Source: Lentimicrobiaceae bacterium (GTDB lineage Bacteria; Bacteroidota; Bacteroidia; Bacteroidales; JAGONC01). Taken from it: a stretch of DNA of 64,000 bases. The translations under genes and the position numbers were made by a program. The first letter of the stretch is position 1. Each line of letters begins with the position of its first letter. Positions 1-8,309 of this stretch are shown here, in pieces. The DNA lies in the NCBI GenBank assembly GCA_017993235.1, contig JAGONC010000008.1:1-64000 (forward strand), read 5' to 3'. A model generated the notes under the pieces. The model was not told where the DNA came from. It saw only the letters and a list, made by a program, of their open reading frames with translations, and ran no database searches.

Positions 1-1310
1 CCTCCCGATTTGGCTTCTTTCAGCTGATAGTACCCACCTCCTGTCAGGCCGTCGCACCCTTCGTCGTACATGATGAACTTGTAGCAATCCGTGCTGAGCA
101 GTTCAAATGTATCCCTGACGATGGTGTTTGCAGCATCAAAGGGTCCTCCGGCAGCGATCATCTCTCCCGATGAATTGATCACCCCGTAGGTGGTTTCCCC
201 CGGATTGTCATCCGTAAGCAGGGTCAGGGCCACTTTATAGGTGGAGCAGACATAACCGTCGGGGAATGAAACCAACAGGGTATCGTTCAGGAAGTTCTGG
301 TCATTGTTACCGTTGGGATTGGTCCCGTAAAGCAGGAACGAATTGTTTCCGTCCGGCGTGAAGGCGATCGGATCCATCTGAATGATCTCTGAGGACATAT
401 AGGGGATATTACCCGTCCATTCGTAGGAAACCAGCGGGTCGTTGTTGATCTGGTAATTGATCGTAATGCTGGTGAGCGGTTCCGCGCCATTGTTGGCAAG
501 GGTGAAGGAAGGCTGTAGAACGCCTGTGCAATTGGCCGTTGTGATATCTTCCATGTTCAGCAGCATGGCGTCCCTTGAAAAGAGTGGGAAGGGAGCCTTG
601 ATGGTTTGCAGCACTTCCTTGCTCGTATCATTCTGCACAAAGACGATCAGCTCCAGGTTTTCTTTATTCCAGGAAGGATCCACGGCGAAATTCAGGTTAA
701 CGGTGACCTCGTCACCGGTGGCAAAACTGATGGGCGTTCCATCAGCATCGGGTACCATCAGCCGGTTAACCTGGCTGACTTCCTCGAGGCACTGCCATGT
801 CTGTGCGACATGGGATTCCGTAACAGCCACCCTGAGTTTAAGGTTAGTGGATTCAATGGCGCCCACTTTCGTGACATGAACCACCAGCTGATAATCATAG
901 ACCCCAACAGGAGAAAATTCCGTCGAAATCACTACAGGGGATGCAACGGCCATGCGGTCGTTCACAAAGGGGAGGTATACACCATAATTCCCATAGGGTT
1001 CAGGGCAGGGATACCCTCCAGCAAAGGATCCGACGCCATCGAACTTGGCCGTTGGGTAGGCCGACAGGCTGTAATAGGAATTCCTTGCAGCAGAGTAAAC
1101 GTTTTCATAAGTGTCGCCGCCATGATTATTGATGACAGCAACCTTATGACCGGCGAGAATCAGGCTGTCCACACCGACAGCTGATCCGGGACAGAAACTT
1201 CACCATGTTCCTGTGCAAACTTCAATCAGTACATTGGCTCTCTCTGCTTTCTGGGAGAAAACAAAGAAGGGAAGGATCATGCATGCAAAAAGAAGTAATT
1301 TTTTTACCAT
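1..1310 (-). CDS. Omp28/thioredoxin-like exported protein, candidate selenoprotein (3' end off window)
   Basis: Reading leftward from ATG at 1310 there is one open frame to the window edge, broken only by TGA at 1200-1202 (codon 37). Residues 1-20 form a signal peptide (MVKK, hydrophobic core, FSQ). Next comes VLIEVCTGTW-(TGA)-SFCPGS. In Bacteroidota Omp28-like/thioredoxin-fold proteins this motif is normally GTWCxxCPG, so TGA replaces the first Cys of the CxxC pair. The protein then continues without interruption for about 400 codons (YPTAKFDG, then beta-sandwich-like sequence), which argues against a decayed gene. A SECIS-like hairpin lies 24 nt after the TGA, so I read it as selenocysteine, UxxC. 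Alternatives are a recent nonsense mutation or a base error. No selA/B/C/D is in the window to settle it. A type IX C-terminal domain may lie past the edge. Family assignment is firm; recoding is inference. Confidence 0.72.
1159..1185 (-). promoter_or_regulatory. SECIS-like hairpin just downstream of the in-frame TGA
   Basis: On the minus strand the RNA folds as AUCAG-CUGUC, loop GGUGUG, GACAG, one bulged C, CUGAU. That is ten Watson-Crick pairs with a six-base loop that begins GGU. The loop starts 24 nt after the UGA, inside the 16-37 nt range described for bacterial SECIS elements. The E. coli fdhF element also has GGU in its apical loop, read by SelB. The bulge here is on the 3' side rather than the 5' side. 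Confidence 0.55.
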
Positions 1311-1333
1311 AATGTTTTGGATTTAGTTCGCTG

Positions 1334-1341
1334 CAAATATA
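1334..1341 (-). promoter_or_regulatory. Bacteroidota -7 element for the candidate selenoprotein gene
   Basis: TATATTTG on the minus strand fits TAnnTTTG and lies 23 bp before the ATG at 1310. A TTCG sits 22 bp upstream, a poor -33 match. The divergent gene has its own -7 about 100 bp away. Confidence 0.5.
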
Positions 1342-1441
1342 TTGGATTTTGTACAGATTCAGCGAAGAAATCTATCCTTCGGGATTTTGTTAATAATTCT
1401 AAAAATGTTGAAGCCTCAATACGGGATGCGCCTTTTTTCAG

Positions 1442-1449
1442 TAATTTTG
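1442..1449 (+). promoter_or_regulatory. Bacteroidota -7 element for the T9SS cargo gene
   Basis: TAATTTTG fits TAnnTTTG and lies 44 bp before ATG 1494. No clear TTTG is found at the -33 distance. Confidence 0.4.
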
Positions 1450-1493
1450 TACCGGTAACTGATTTAATCCAAAAATCCTTTAAACCTGCACAT

Positions 1494-2231
1494 ATGAAGA
1501 AAATTATACCCATGATTGTTATTATAAGCCTGCTGTATTCAGCTGCTTATACGCAATCCATTGAACTCTACCATGATGGAACTCTTTTATCCAATGGTGA
1601 TAATGTCGCCGTACTGGAGAATCCTTCCGAATTTCTTATAACGGCACATATTGGCTTCAAGAACATCACCACTGAGAGCCTTCCCGTGAAGGTAAAGATG
1701 CACGAAGTGGATGTCATTGCGGGTACGACCCATTATTTCTGTTTCGGGGGCAGCTGCTATCCTCCCGGTACGGCTGAATCACCGGGTGCATACACCCTTG
1801 CAGCAGGTGAACTGAGTGAAAACCAGTTTTATGCAGATTATATGCCCAACGGCATCCAGGGCACGTCCAGAGTGAAATATACATTCTTCAAGGAAAGTAA
1901 TGTCAACGACAGTGTCTGTGTTGTGGTCAGTTTTATCTCGGGATACCTGGGCATGCCAGAAAACCTTCTCGACCAGATCAGGTTGTCCGGTGCATATCCA
2001 AATCCTGCAAATGGTTCAACATCATTCAATTATACATTGCCGGCCGGAATCTGCGCAGCGAAACTGGAGGTTCATAATCTGCTGGGGTCAGTGGTCAGGG
2101 AAGCAGTCATTACGGACACACGTGGCCAACTGACCATCTCAACGGTTGATCTGCAGGAGGGAATGTATTTTTACACCTTACGTGCAGGGAACCGGTCGGT
2201 GGCTACCGGCAAGCTGATGATCAGGCATTAA
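1494..2231 (+). CDS. T9SS type A sorting domain protein, unknown function (245 aa)
   Basis: An exported protein of unknown role. Residues 1-20 are a signal peptide (MKKIIPMIVIISLL). Residues 20-165 are a beta-rich domain I do not recognise, with a small Cys cluster at CFGGSC. The last 80 residues form a type IX secretion C-terminal domain: YPNPANGSTSFNYTLP, then LEVHNLLGSVV and a final LRAGNRSVATGKLMI. This predicts outer-membrane export and surface attachment. The start is ATG 1494; the frame is open further upstream but only the 1494 start gives a signal peptide. The stop overlaps the convergent metK stop by 11 bp. Confidence 0.8.
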   Translation: MKKIIPMIVIISLLYSAAYTQSIELYHDGTLLSNGDNVAVLENPSEFLITAHIGFKNITTESLPVKVKMHEVDVIAGTTHYFCFGGSCYPPGTAESPGAYTLAAGELSENQFYADYMPNGIQGTSRVKYTFFKESNVNDSVCVVVSFISGYLGMPENLLDQIRLSGAYPNPANGSTSFNYTLPAGICAAKLEVHNLLGSVVREAVITDTRGQLTISTVDLQEGMYFYTLRAGNRSVATGKLMIRH

Positions 2232-3537
2232 AGGCTGATTTTATCTCATCCACGTAATCAAGTTTCTCCCAGGTAAAGAATTCAACTTCTTTACGATAGC
2301 GATTTGTTCCCTGAATGAATTCGATCTCCTTTTTATAGGGATCTCTTCCGAAATGTCCGTAGGTTGCCGTAGGTAAGAAGATGGGATTTGTAAGGCCAAG
2401 CCTTTCAATGATGGCCCGGGGTCGGAGGTCAAAGAGTCTGGTAACCACCCCGGCTATCTCACTGTCTTTCCACAATTCACCATTTCTTTTCCGGATCCTG
2501 ACCGTACCCATTGTACTGACATTGACACTGAGCGGTTCGGGTACACCGATTGCATAGGCGATCTGTACATGGACCTCATCTGCAATACCGGCAGCTACCA
2601 GATTCTTGGCAATATGACGTGCAGCATAGGCTGCAGAACGGTCGACCTTTGAGGCATCCTTCCCCGAGAATGCACCTCCCCCGTGATATCCCTTTCCTCC
2701 GTAGGTGTCAACGATGATCTTTCGTCCTGTCAGCCCCGTATCTCCATGGGGTCCGCCAATGACAAATTTTCCGGTTGGATTTACATAAAGCTTGTAGGTG
2801 TCATCAAATAGTTTCTTAACCCTTTCCGGTACATCATTACCCGCCAGTATCCCTGGAATCAATATATTACGGATGTCATCCGTGATTTTTTCATTCATCT
2901 TTTTATCCGCCTCTGCGATCGACTTTGCATTCTGATGATGTGGTTTGATCCAGTCATCATGCTGGGTGGAGATGAGAATGGTGTGGATCCTCCCTGGCTG
3001 GCCGTGATCGTCGTATTCGATGGTCACCTGGGATTTGGAATCCGGCCGGAGATAGGGCATCAGGTGGGTCTCTTTTCTTATTCTGGCCAGCTGTTGGACG
3101 AAGATGTGTGCTAACTCGATGGGCATGGGCATCAGGTTATCCATCTCCCGCGTAGCCATGCCGAACATCATTCCCTGATCACCCGCACCCTGATCGTACT
3201 TGTGAACATCCTGTTTCACAACACCGCGTGTTATATCCTGGGATTGTTCGTGGATCGTGGTAATGACCCCGCAGGAGTCTGCATCGAATTTATATTCTGC
3301 CTTGGTGTACCCGATGGAACGAATTGTATCCCTCACCACCCTTTGCACATCTACCCAGCAATCCGTGAGCACTTCTCCGGCGCAAATGACCAGCCCGGTG
3401 GTGACCAGTGTTTCACAGGCAACTTTGGATTCAGGATCATGGCGGAGAAATTCATCCAGCAAAGCATCGGAAATCTGATCGGCAATTTTATCGGGATGTC
3501 CCTCCGAAACAGACTCTGAGGTAAATAGAAATGCCAT
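2221..3537 (-). CDS. metK: S-adenosylmethionine synthetase (438 aa)
   Basis: Makes S-adenosylmethionine from methionine and ATP in the cytoplasm. The N-terminus FTSESVSEGHPDKIADQISD carries the ATP/Mg motif, and GGGAFSGKDASKVDRSAAY is the MetK signature. Length matches the longer Bacteroidota form. The start is ATG 3537; an in-frame TTG nine bases upstream is disfavoured because homologues begin MxFLFTSESV. About 80 nt of possibly structured leader separates it from a -7 motif at 3626-3633. Confidence 0.97.
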   Translation of the reverse strand: MAFLFTSESVSEGHPDKIADQISDALLDEFLRHDPESKVACETLVTTGLVICAGEVLTDCWVDVQRVVRDTIRSIGYTKAEYKFDADSCGVITTIHEQSQDITRGVVKQDVHKYDQGAGDQGMMFGMATREMDNLMPMPIELAHIFVQQLARIRKETHLMPYLRPDSKSQVTIEYDDHGQPGRIHTILISTQHDDWIKPHHQNAKSIAEADKKMNEKITDDIRNILIPGILAGNDVPERVKKLFDDTYKLYVNPTGKFVIGGPHGDTGLTGRKIIVDTYGGKGYHGGGAFSGKDASKVDRSAAYAARHIAKNLVAAGIADEVHVQIAYAIGVPEPLSVNVSTMGTVRIRKRNGELWKDSEIAGVVTRLFDLRPRAIIERLGLTNPIFLPTATYGHFGRDPYKKEIEFIQGTNRYRKEVEFFTWEKLDYVDEIKSAFNA

Positions 3538-3633
3538 ATGCGTCAATGTTTGTTGTTACGGTGAATCAGGGGGCATAGCCAGACGGGAGCTCGATGTTAC
3601 CGTTTACCTGCCCGGCATGAGTGAGCAAAAATA
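3538..3633 (-). promoter_or_regulatory. metK -7 motif and possibly structured leader
   Basis: TATTTTTG (3626-3633 on the minus strand) fits the Bacteroidota -7 element. The following ~80 nt can pair GGGCA (3609-3613) with UGCCC (3571-3575), with an inner ACGG/CCGU pair. A SAM-responsive leader before metK would be plausible, but I do not recognise a known SAM riboswitch class, so only the pairing is claimed. Confidence 0.25.
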
Positions 3634-3658
3634 ATAATTTATCCTTTATGGCCTGTTT

Positions 3659-4570
3659 TTACTTTTTTGTCAGTTCCTGGAATACCTTCTCAAGGTTCTG
3701 TTCCTGTTTGGTAAGGGAAAGTACAGTCAGATCTGATTGTACGGCAAACTGAAAGATCAGCGGCCGGACATCGCTGGCTGCAGCCGACCGGATGTGGTAT
3801 GCGTTTCCTGAAAGATGCTTCACTTCCCGTACACCGGTCAGTTGTTCGAGTTCTTCTACCTTTACGGGTCCGTTGAATTCGACCAGGATGATATCAAAGT
3901 CGGGAGAGAATTTCGAAAGCCTGGCAGGATGGTCGTCTGCAATGATCTTTCCCTGATTGATGATGATGGCCCTTGTACAGACAGCTTCCACCTCCTGCAT
4001 GATGTGCGTGGAAAGTATGACGGTTTTCTTCCGGCCAATTTCCCTGATCAGATCCCGGATACCCTGAAGCTGGTTCGGATCCAGACCTGAAGTGGGTTCA
4101 TCCAGGATCAGCACTTCAGGATCATGAATCAGTGCCTGGGCCAGACCGACGCGCTGGCGATACCCTTTGGACAACGATCCGATCTTTTTGTGCTGCTCCT
4201 CTCCAAGTCCCGTTATATCCATGATTTCATCAACCCGTCGTGGAGATTGTTTCCCCAGATGGAAGATGCCTGCCATGAACGAAAGGTATTCCCTGACATA
4301 CATATCCCAGTACAGGGGATTGTTTTCGGGAAGGTATCCAAGCCGCTGGCGCACCTGAATGGATCCCGAAAGAACATCAAAACCGCACACAAGAACCTGA
4401 CCGCTGGTGGGTGGAATGAAACAGGAGATGATCTTCATCAGTGTCGATTTACCGGCACCGTTGGGCCCCAGCAATCCCACCACTTCTCCCGGCTGCAGGG
4501 AAAACGTAACGTCGTTGAGCGCATATTGCTCACCATAGCGTTTTGTCACATGGAAGATTTCGACCGACAT
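3659..4570 (-). CDS. gldA: ABC transporter ATP-binding protein, GldA-like (303 aa)
   Basis: ATPase of a DrrA/GldA-type ABC exporter. Walker A is GPNGAGKST (residues ~35-43), the signature is LSKGYRQR (~133), Walker B is LILDEPTSGLD (~155), and STH is the switch histidine. A ~80-residue C-terminal domain follows. In gliding Bacteroidota GldA works with GldF and GldG in the inner membrane; neither is here, so GldA by name does not imply motility. It lies 48 bp downstream of a membrane-protein gene on the same strand, which is not an ABC permease by its topology. Confidence 0.85.
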   Translation of the reverse strand: MSVEIFHVTKRYGEQYALNDVTFSLQPGEVVGLLGPNGAGKSTLMKIISCFIPPTSGQVLVCGFDVLSGSIQVRQRLGYLPENNPLYWDMYVREYLSFMAGIFHLGKQSPRRVDEIMDITGLGEEQHKKIGSLSKGYRQRVGLAQALIHDPEVLILDEPTSGLDPNQLQGIRDLIREIGRKKTVILSTHIMQEVEAVCTRAIIINQGKIIADDHPARLSKFSPDFDIILVEFNGPVKVEELEQLTGVREVKHLSGNAYHIRSAAASDVRPLIFQFAVQSDLTVLSLTKQEQNLEKVFQELTKK

Positions 4571-4618
4571 CCTCTTCTTTTTAATTTCCTGCGAAAATAC
4601 AAAAAAGATCCGTGGGAT

Positions 4619-5362
4619 TCATGCGGAAGGGATCGAGGTGGAATGCCGGAGTCTATGCATGCGTATCCTATAGAACACAAGCGCCAACCCGTGCAACAGG
4701 CATCCTGAAAGGTAAAGCCACCATGGAAAGCGGGCGGGGATGAACTGGGTGGACAGGCGGGCGATTTCTTCCTGATTTTTTATATTAAAAATTTGATCAA
4801 CTGTCAGGTGGTCCAGCAGGTATCGGGTGAATTCCTCTGTGTAGGCAACGTAAATCAGCATTGCTCCTGCAATCAGTATCCACCATTCCTTTCCCGTCAG
4901 GTTGGGATTCAGGTGCAGGTTGGAATAGAAAAGGATCAGAAAGCCCAGAACAATCATGACCACCGAGTTGATCAGGGGAGCGATCACCGGTCCGGTCCAG
5001 AGTGTTGGAATGAGAAAGAGAATATCCCATGTAAGCCATGAGGAAGGCCAGCCAATCAGACATTTCAGAAAAACATAGTAGAAGATGTCCCAGATCCCGA
5101 AGGCGAGGAGGAAAACGGCAAAAACCTCTACAGGCCTTCGCTTCATCAGTAATCCGATGCTTACCAGCATAACAAGGGTGGCTGCCTCCCTGAACACTTC
5201 GGTGAGTGCAAGGGTTGAATCCATGGGAGTCAGCGGAAAATCAAAGCCCCCGGGGTAATATAACTCCCGCAGATAAACGACCACGGCACTTTCAAGAAAT
5301 GCCATTGCGATCGCAAAAGCTGAGATGACCAGGATCTTACCGGTTAATTTGCCCGAGTTCAT
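4619..5362 (-). CDS. Polytopic membrane protein, unknown function (247 aa)
   Basis: Family not recognised. There are about six or seven hydrophobic segments, near residues 9-28, 55-72, 77-97, 112-150, 160-176 and 212-232. The loop after the fifth contains EEFTRYLLDHLTVDQIFN. The start is ATG 5362 and the stop lies 48 bp before gldA on the same strand, so co-transcription is likely. It could be an accessory of the GldA ABC system, but that rests on position only. Confidence 0.7.
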   Translation of the reverse strand: MNSGKLTGKILVISAFAIAMAFLESAVVVYLRELYYPGGFDFPLTPMDSTLALTEVFREAATLVMLVSIGLLMKRRPVEVFAVFLLAFGIWDIFYYVFLKCLIGWPSSWLTWDILFLIPTLWTGPVIAPLINSVVMIVLGFLILFYSNLHLNPNLTGKEWWILIAGAMLIYVAYTEEFTRYLLDHLTVDQIFNIKNQEEIARLSTQFIPARFPWWLYLSGCLLHGLALVFYRIRMHRLRHSTSIPSA

Positions 5363-5421
5363 ACTTAGTAAGAGAACGAAATTACGAAAATCCGGTCATG
5401 AAAAAATTGTCGCCGGCAAAA

Positions 5422-5453
5422 TTTGTTAAATCAAAAATAGTGTTCTATCTTTG
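5422..5453 (+). promoter_or_regulatory. Consensus Bacteroidota promoter of the rplM-rpsI operon
   Basis: TTTG at 5422-5425, a 20-bp spacer, and TATCTTTG at 5446-5453. Both boxes match the Bacteroidota housekeeping consensus TTTG-N19-21-TAnnTTTG exactly. The predicted start of transcription is near 5460, about 36 nt before rplM. This is the clearest promoter in the window and supports the phylum call. Confidence 0.85.
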
Positions 5454-5495
5454 CAGGCCTTTTTTACGGGGGAGATAAACGTTCAAACAGACATC

Positions 5496-5951
5496 ATGGA
5501 TACCTTAAGTTATAAAACCATAAGCGTAAACAAGCAGGGTGTGACAAAGGAATGGTTCCTGGTTGACGCCGAGGGTCAGGTGCTGGGCCGCCTGGCCACC
5601 AAGGTGGCCAACCTCCTGAGGGGAAAGAACAGAGCCTATTTTACTCCTCATGCTGATTGCGGGGATTATGTGATCGTAATCAATGCAGATAAGATAAAGC
5701 TGACGGGTCATAAGCTCACCGACAAGCAATACATTCGTCATACCGGTTACCCGGGTGGACAGCGCATGCGTTCCCCACAGGAGCTACTCGTGAAAAAGCC
5801 GACCGCTGTGGTCGAAATGGCGATCAAGGGGATGTTACCCAGAAACAGGCTGGGCAGTGCGTTATTCCGTAATCTTCATGTTTACGCAGGGAGCGAACAT
5901 GAGCACCAGGCCCAGCAACCCAAACCGATAAATTTAAATACGATCAGATAA
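5496..5951 (+). CDS. rplM: 50S ribosomal protein L13 (151 aa)
   Basis: Structural protein of the large subunit. The L13 signature runs WFLVDAEGQVLGRLA, then HADCGDYV and GMLPRNRLG. ATG 5496 gives MDTLSYKTISVNK, the usual Bacteroidota N-terminus; the upstream in-frame TTG at 5451 lies inside the promoter -7 box and cannot be the start. rpsI follows after 3 bp. Confidence 0.98.
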   Translation: MDTLSYKTISVNKQGVTKEWFLVDAEGQVLGRLATKVANLLRGKNRAYFTPHADCGDYVIVINADKIKLTGHKLTDKQYIRHTGYPGGQRMRSPQELLVKKPTAVVEMAIKGMLPRNRLGSALFRNLHVYAGSEHEHQAQQPKPINLNTIR

Positions 5952-5954
5952 CAT

Positions 5955-6341
5955 ATGGACATCACGAATACATCGGGCAGAAGAAAGACAGCGATTGCAC
6001 GTATCTATTTGAAGGAAGGGACCGGCGTGATCACGGTGAATGAGCGTGATTACAGGGATTATTTTACGACTCCTAATCTACAGTTTATCGTGCGTCAGCC
6101 TTTTGAAATTACCGACACTCTGGATAAGTACGATGTGAAAGTTAATCTTTCCGGCGGCGGGTACAACGGGCAGGCCGAAGCGCTGCGACTGGCCATCACC
6201 AAGGCGCTGTGTGATCTCAATCCCGATTTTCGTCCTCCTCTCAAAGCAAAAGGACTTTTAATGAGAGATCCGCGCATGGTGGAAAGGAAAAAACCAGGAC
6301 AACCCGGCGCGAGGAAAAGATTCCAGTTCAGCAAGCGATAG
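5955..6341 (+). CDS. rpsI: 30S ribosomal protein S9 (128 aa)
   Basis: Small-subunit protein whose C-terminal tail reaches the P-site tRNA. It shows the S9 pattern: GRRKTAIARIYL at the start, LSGGGYNGQAEALRLAI in the middle, and the basic end DPRMVERKKPGQPGARKR ending FQFSKR. It starts 3 bp after rplM, the standard L13-S9 pairing. Confidence 0.98.
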   Translation: MDITNTSGRRKTAIARIYLKEGTGVITVNERDYRDYFTTPNLQFIVRQPFEITDTLDKYDVKVNLSGGGYNGQAEALRLAITKALCDLNPDFRPPLKAKGLLMRDPRMVERKKPGQPGARKRFQFSKR

Positions 6342-6365
6342 TTTTCATAAGAAGTTTAGTATCTA

Positions 6366-6404
6366 AATTGCTGAGACTCACCTCGCTGTGGCTACTCGGC
6401 AATT
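6366..6404 (+). promoter_or_regulatory. Stem-loop in the rpsI-rpsB gap, possible S2 leader
   Basis: The 97-bp gap before rpsB holds a 10-bp stem, AATTGCTGAG (6366-6375) with CTCGGCAATT (6395-6404), one pair being G-U. The loop is 19 nt and no T-run follows, so it is not a simple terminator. S2 autoregulatory leaders are known in other bacteria; equivalence here is inference. Confidence 0.35.
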
Positions 6405-6438
6405 GCTTGATCAGAAGGTAAACTTAATCCGCAACAAC

Positions 6439-7374
6439 ATGGCAAGAACCAATTTTAATGATTTATTGGATGCCGGTGTACATTTTGGGCATCTGAAAAG
6501 AAAATGGAATCCCAATATGGCGCCCTACATATTTATGGAGCGCAATGGCATCCATATCATCGACCTTTATAAAACCATGGCCAAGATCGACGAAGCGGCC
6601 GCTGCCCTGAAGCAGATCTCCAAGTCGGGGAAAAAGGTGCTTTTTGTCGCAACAAAAAAGCAGGCCAAGGAGATCGTAGCCCAGCACGTCAGACGGGTCA
6701 ACATGCCCTATGTCACGGAACGATGGCCGGGTGGCATGCTGACCAACTTCTCCACGATCCGTAAAGCGGTCCGGAAGATGTCATCACTGGATAAAATGAT
6801 CAAAAGCCCTGTTTTTAAGAATATGTCGAAAAGGGAGCGACTGCAGATCAGCCGTGAGAAAACCAAGCTTGAAAAACAACTGGGCAGCATTGTCGACCTG
6901 AACCGCCTGCCATCCGCGCTGTTTGTAGTCGATATCTGCAAGGAGCATATCGCTATTGCTGAAGCCCGCAAACTGAATATCCCCACCTTTGCGATCGTCG
7001 ACACCAATTCCAATCCCAATGAGGTGGATTTCCCCATCCCCTCCAATGATGACGCCTCCAAAGCCATTGACCTCATCGTCGGAATCATGATCGATGCGAT
7101 CGAGGAAGGACTCGGTGAAAGGAAAGTGGATAAGGAAAAACGGCTGATCGAAGAAGAACACGATGAGGAATTTGAAGACAAAACCATCCTGGAACCCTCC
7201 TTTGAAGAGTTTGAAGAGGAAGAAGAGGTTACCCCGGGTCTGATCGGAAGAAAACCCATCCTTGAAGTCGGTCCCCAGAAGATGAAGGAAATGCCCGCGG
7301 AAGAACCTGGCCGGGCCAAACGTCCCAGAAGAGTCATATCAAAATCGACTAAAAAGCCGATATCCAGAAAATAA
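6439..7374 (+). CDS. rpsB: 30S ribosomal protein S2 with acidic C-terminal extension (311 aa)
   Basis: Small-subunit protein. The core (1-235) has LLDAGVHFGHLKRKWNP, ERWPGGMLTNFSTI and FAIVDTNSNPNEVDFPIPSN. The start is ATG 6439 (MARTNFNDLLDAG); 17 upstream codons in frame are not conserved and belong to the leader stem. After about residue 235 comes a ~75-residue tail, first strongly acidic (EEFEEEEEV) and ending very basic (KRPRRVISKSTKKPISRK). E. coli S2 is 241 residues, so the tail is extra. tsf follows after 34 bp. Confidence 0.96.
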   Translation: MARTNFNDLLDAGVHFGHLKRKWNPNMAPYIFMERNGIHIIDLYKTMAKIDEAAAALKQISKSGKKVLFVATKKQAKEIVAQHVRRVNMPYVTERWPGGMLTNFSTIRKAVRKMSSLDKMIKSPVFKNMSKRERLQISREKTKLEKQLGSIVDLNRLPSALFVVDICKEHIAIAEARKLNIPTFAIVDTNSNPNEVDFPIPSNDDASKAIDLIVGIMIDAIEEGLGERKVDKEKRLIEEEHDEEFEDKTILEPSFEEFEEEEEVTPGLIGRKPILEVGPQKMKEMPAEEPGRAKRPRRVISKSTKKPISRK

Positions 7375-7408
7375 TATCATTGTATCACCCTTAAATATCG
7401 AATTCAGT

Positions 7409-8245
7409 ATGGCAAATATTACTGCTGCCGACATTCAGAAACTGAGACAACTCACCGGAGCCGGCATGATGGACTGCAAAAATGCACTCAATGAAAGCAA
7501 GGGGGATTTCGAAAAAGCGATCGAGTACCTCAGGAAGAAGGGACAGAAAATAGCCGCAAAGCGTGCTGACCGGGATGCTAATGAAGGGATCGTTCTGGCT
7601 GCGACGGATCCTGAGCGTACTTTTGCTGTCAATGTCATGGTCAATTGCGAGACGGATTTTGTGGCCAAGAATCAGGAATTCAGTGATTTTGTGCAGCATA
7701 TTGTCGAACGGTCACTCGTGCTGAAACCTAAATCCTCCGATGAATTTAAAAACATGGATCTCAAGGGCAGAACCGTTCAGGAAAACCTGATGGATCTGGT
7801 CGTGAAGATCGGTGAGAAAATGGAAATTGCTCACTATGAATTCATTGAGGCTCCTATGGTGACAGCATACAACCATTTTGGTAACCGCCTGGCCACCATT
7901 GTTGGTTTCAATAAAAGGGGAGAGGATCCGGTCAGGGAAGTGGCGCATCAGGTTGCCATGCAGGTTGCCGCCATGAATCCGGTGGCTGTCGATAAGGAGG
8001 ATGTAGACCCCATCATCATTGAGCGGGAGATCGAAATCGGTAAGGAACAGGCCCGGCAGGAAGGTAAGCCGGAAAACATGCTGGAGAAGATTGCCCTGGG
8101 TAAACTGAATAAATTCTATAAGGATAATACACTGATGAATCAGGAATTTATCCGCGATAATACAAAGACCATCCGCCAATACCTGGAATCAGCCGATAAA
8201 GATTTGAAAGTGACCGGGTTTAAGCGCCTGATGCTGGGCGCTTAA
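7409..8245 (+). CDS. tsf: Translation elongation factor Ts (278 aa)
   Basis: Guanine-nucleotide exchange factor for EF-Tu. The N-terminal UBA-like part has LRQLTGAGMMDCKNAL and the dimerisation/core part has VNCETDFVAKNQEF, the EF-Ts signature. Length is normal. It closes the ribosomal operon; ftsZ ends convergently 64 bp away. Confidence 0.97.
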   Translation: MANITAADIQKLRQLTGAGMMDCKNALNESKGDFEKAIEYLRKKGQKIAAKRADRDANEGIVLAATDPERTFAVNVMVNCETDFVAKNQEFSDFVQHIVERSLVLKPKSSDEFKNMDLKGRTVQENLMDLVVKIGEKMEIAHYEFIEAPMVTAYNHFGNRLATIVGFNKRGEDPVREVAHQVAMQVAAMNPVAVDKEDVDPIIIEREIEIGKEQARQEGKPENMLEKIALGKLNKFYKDNTLMNQEFIRDNTKTIRQYLESADKDLKVTGFKRLMLGA

Positions 8246-8309
8246 GGCAGCAGCTATCGATATTGAGGGTACTTTCGATGCTAATGCGTTGATTTTTAGC
8301 CGTTTGTTA

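Noticed and set aside
457..1184. Plus-strand open frames of 140 and 192 codons
   Set aside because: They are antisense to the leftward Omp28-like gene, whose frame shows clear family motifs; the plus-strand translations have no recognisable features.
1317..1493. Longer N-terminus for the T9SS cargo gene
   Set aside because: The extra 59 codons cover promoter DNA and would hide the signal peptide that starts at ATG 1494.
6366..6404. Rho-independent terminator between rpsI and rpsB
   Set aside because: The stem is not followed by a T-run on the plus strand.
6708..7337. Minus-strand 209-codon frame inside rpsB
   Set aside because: Low-complexity Ser-rich shadow of the S2 coding sequence; S2 is certain.
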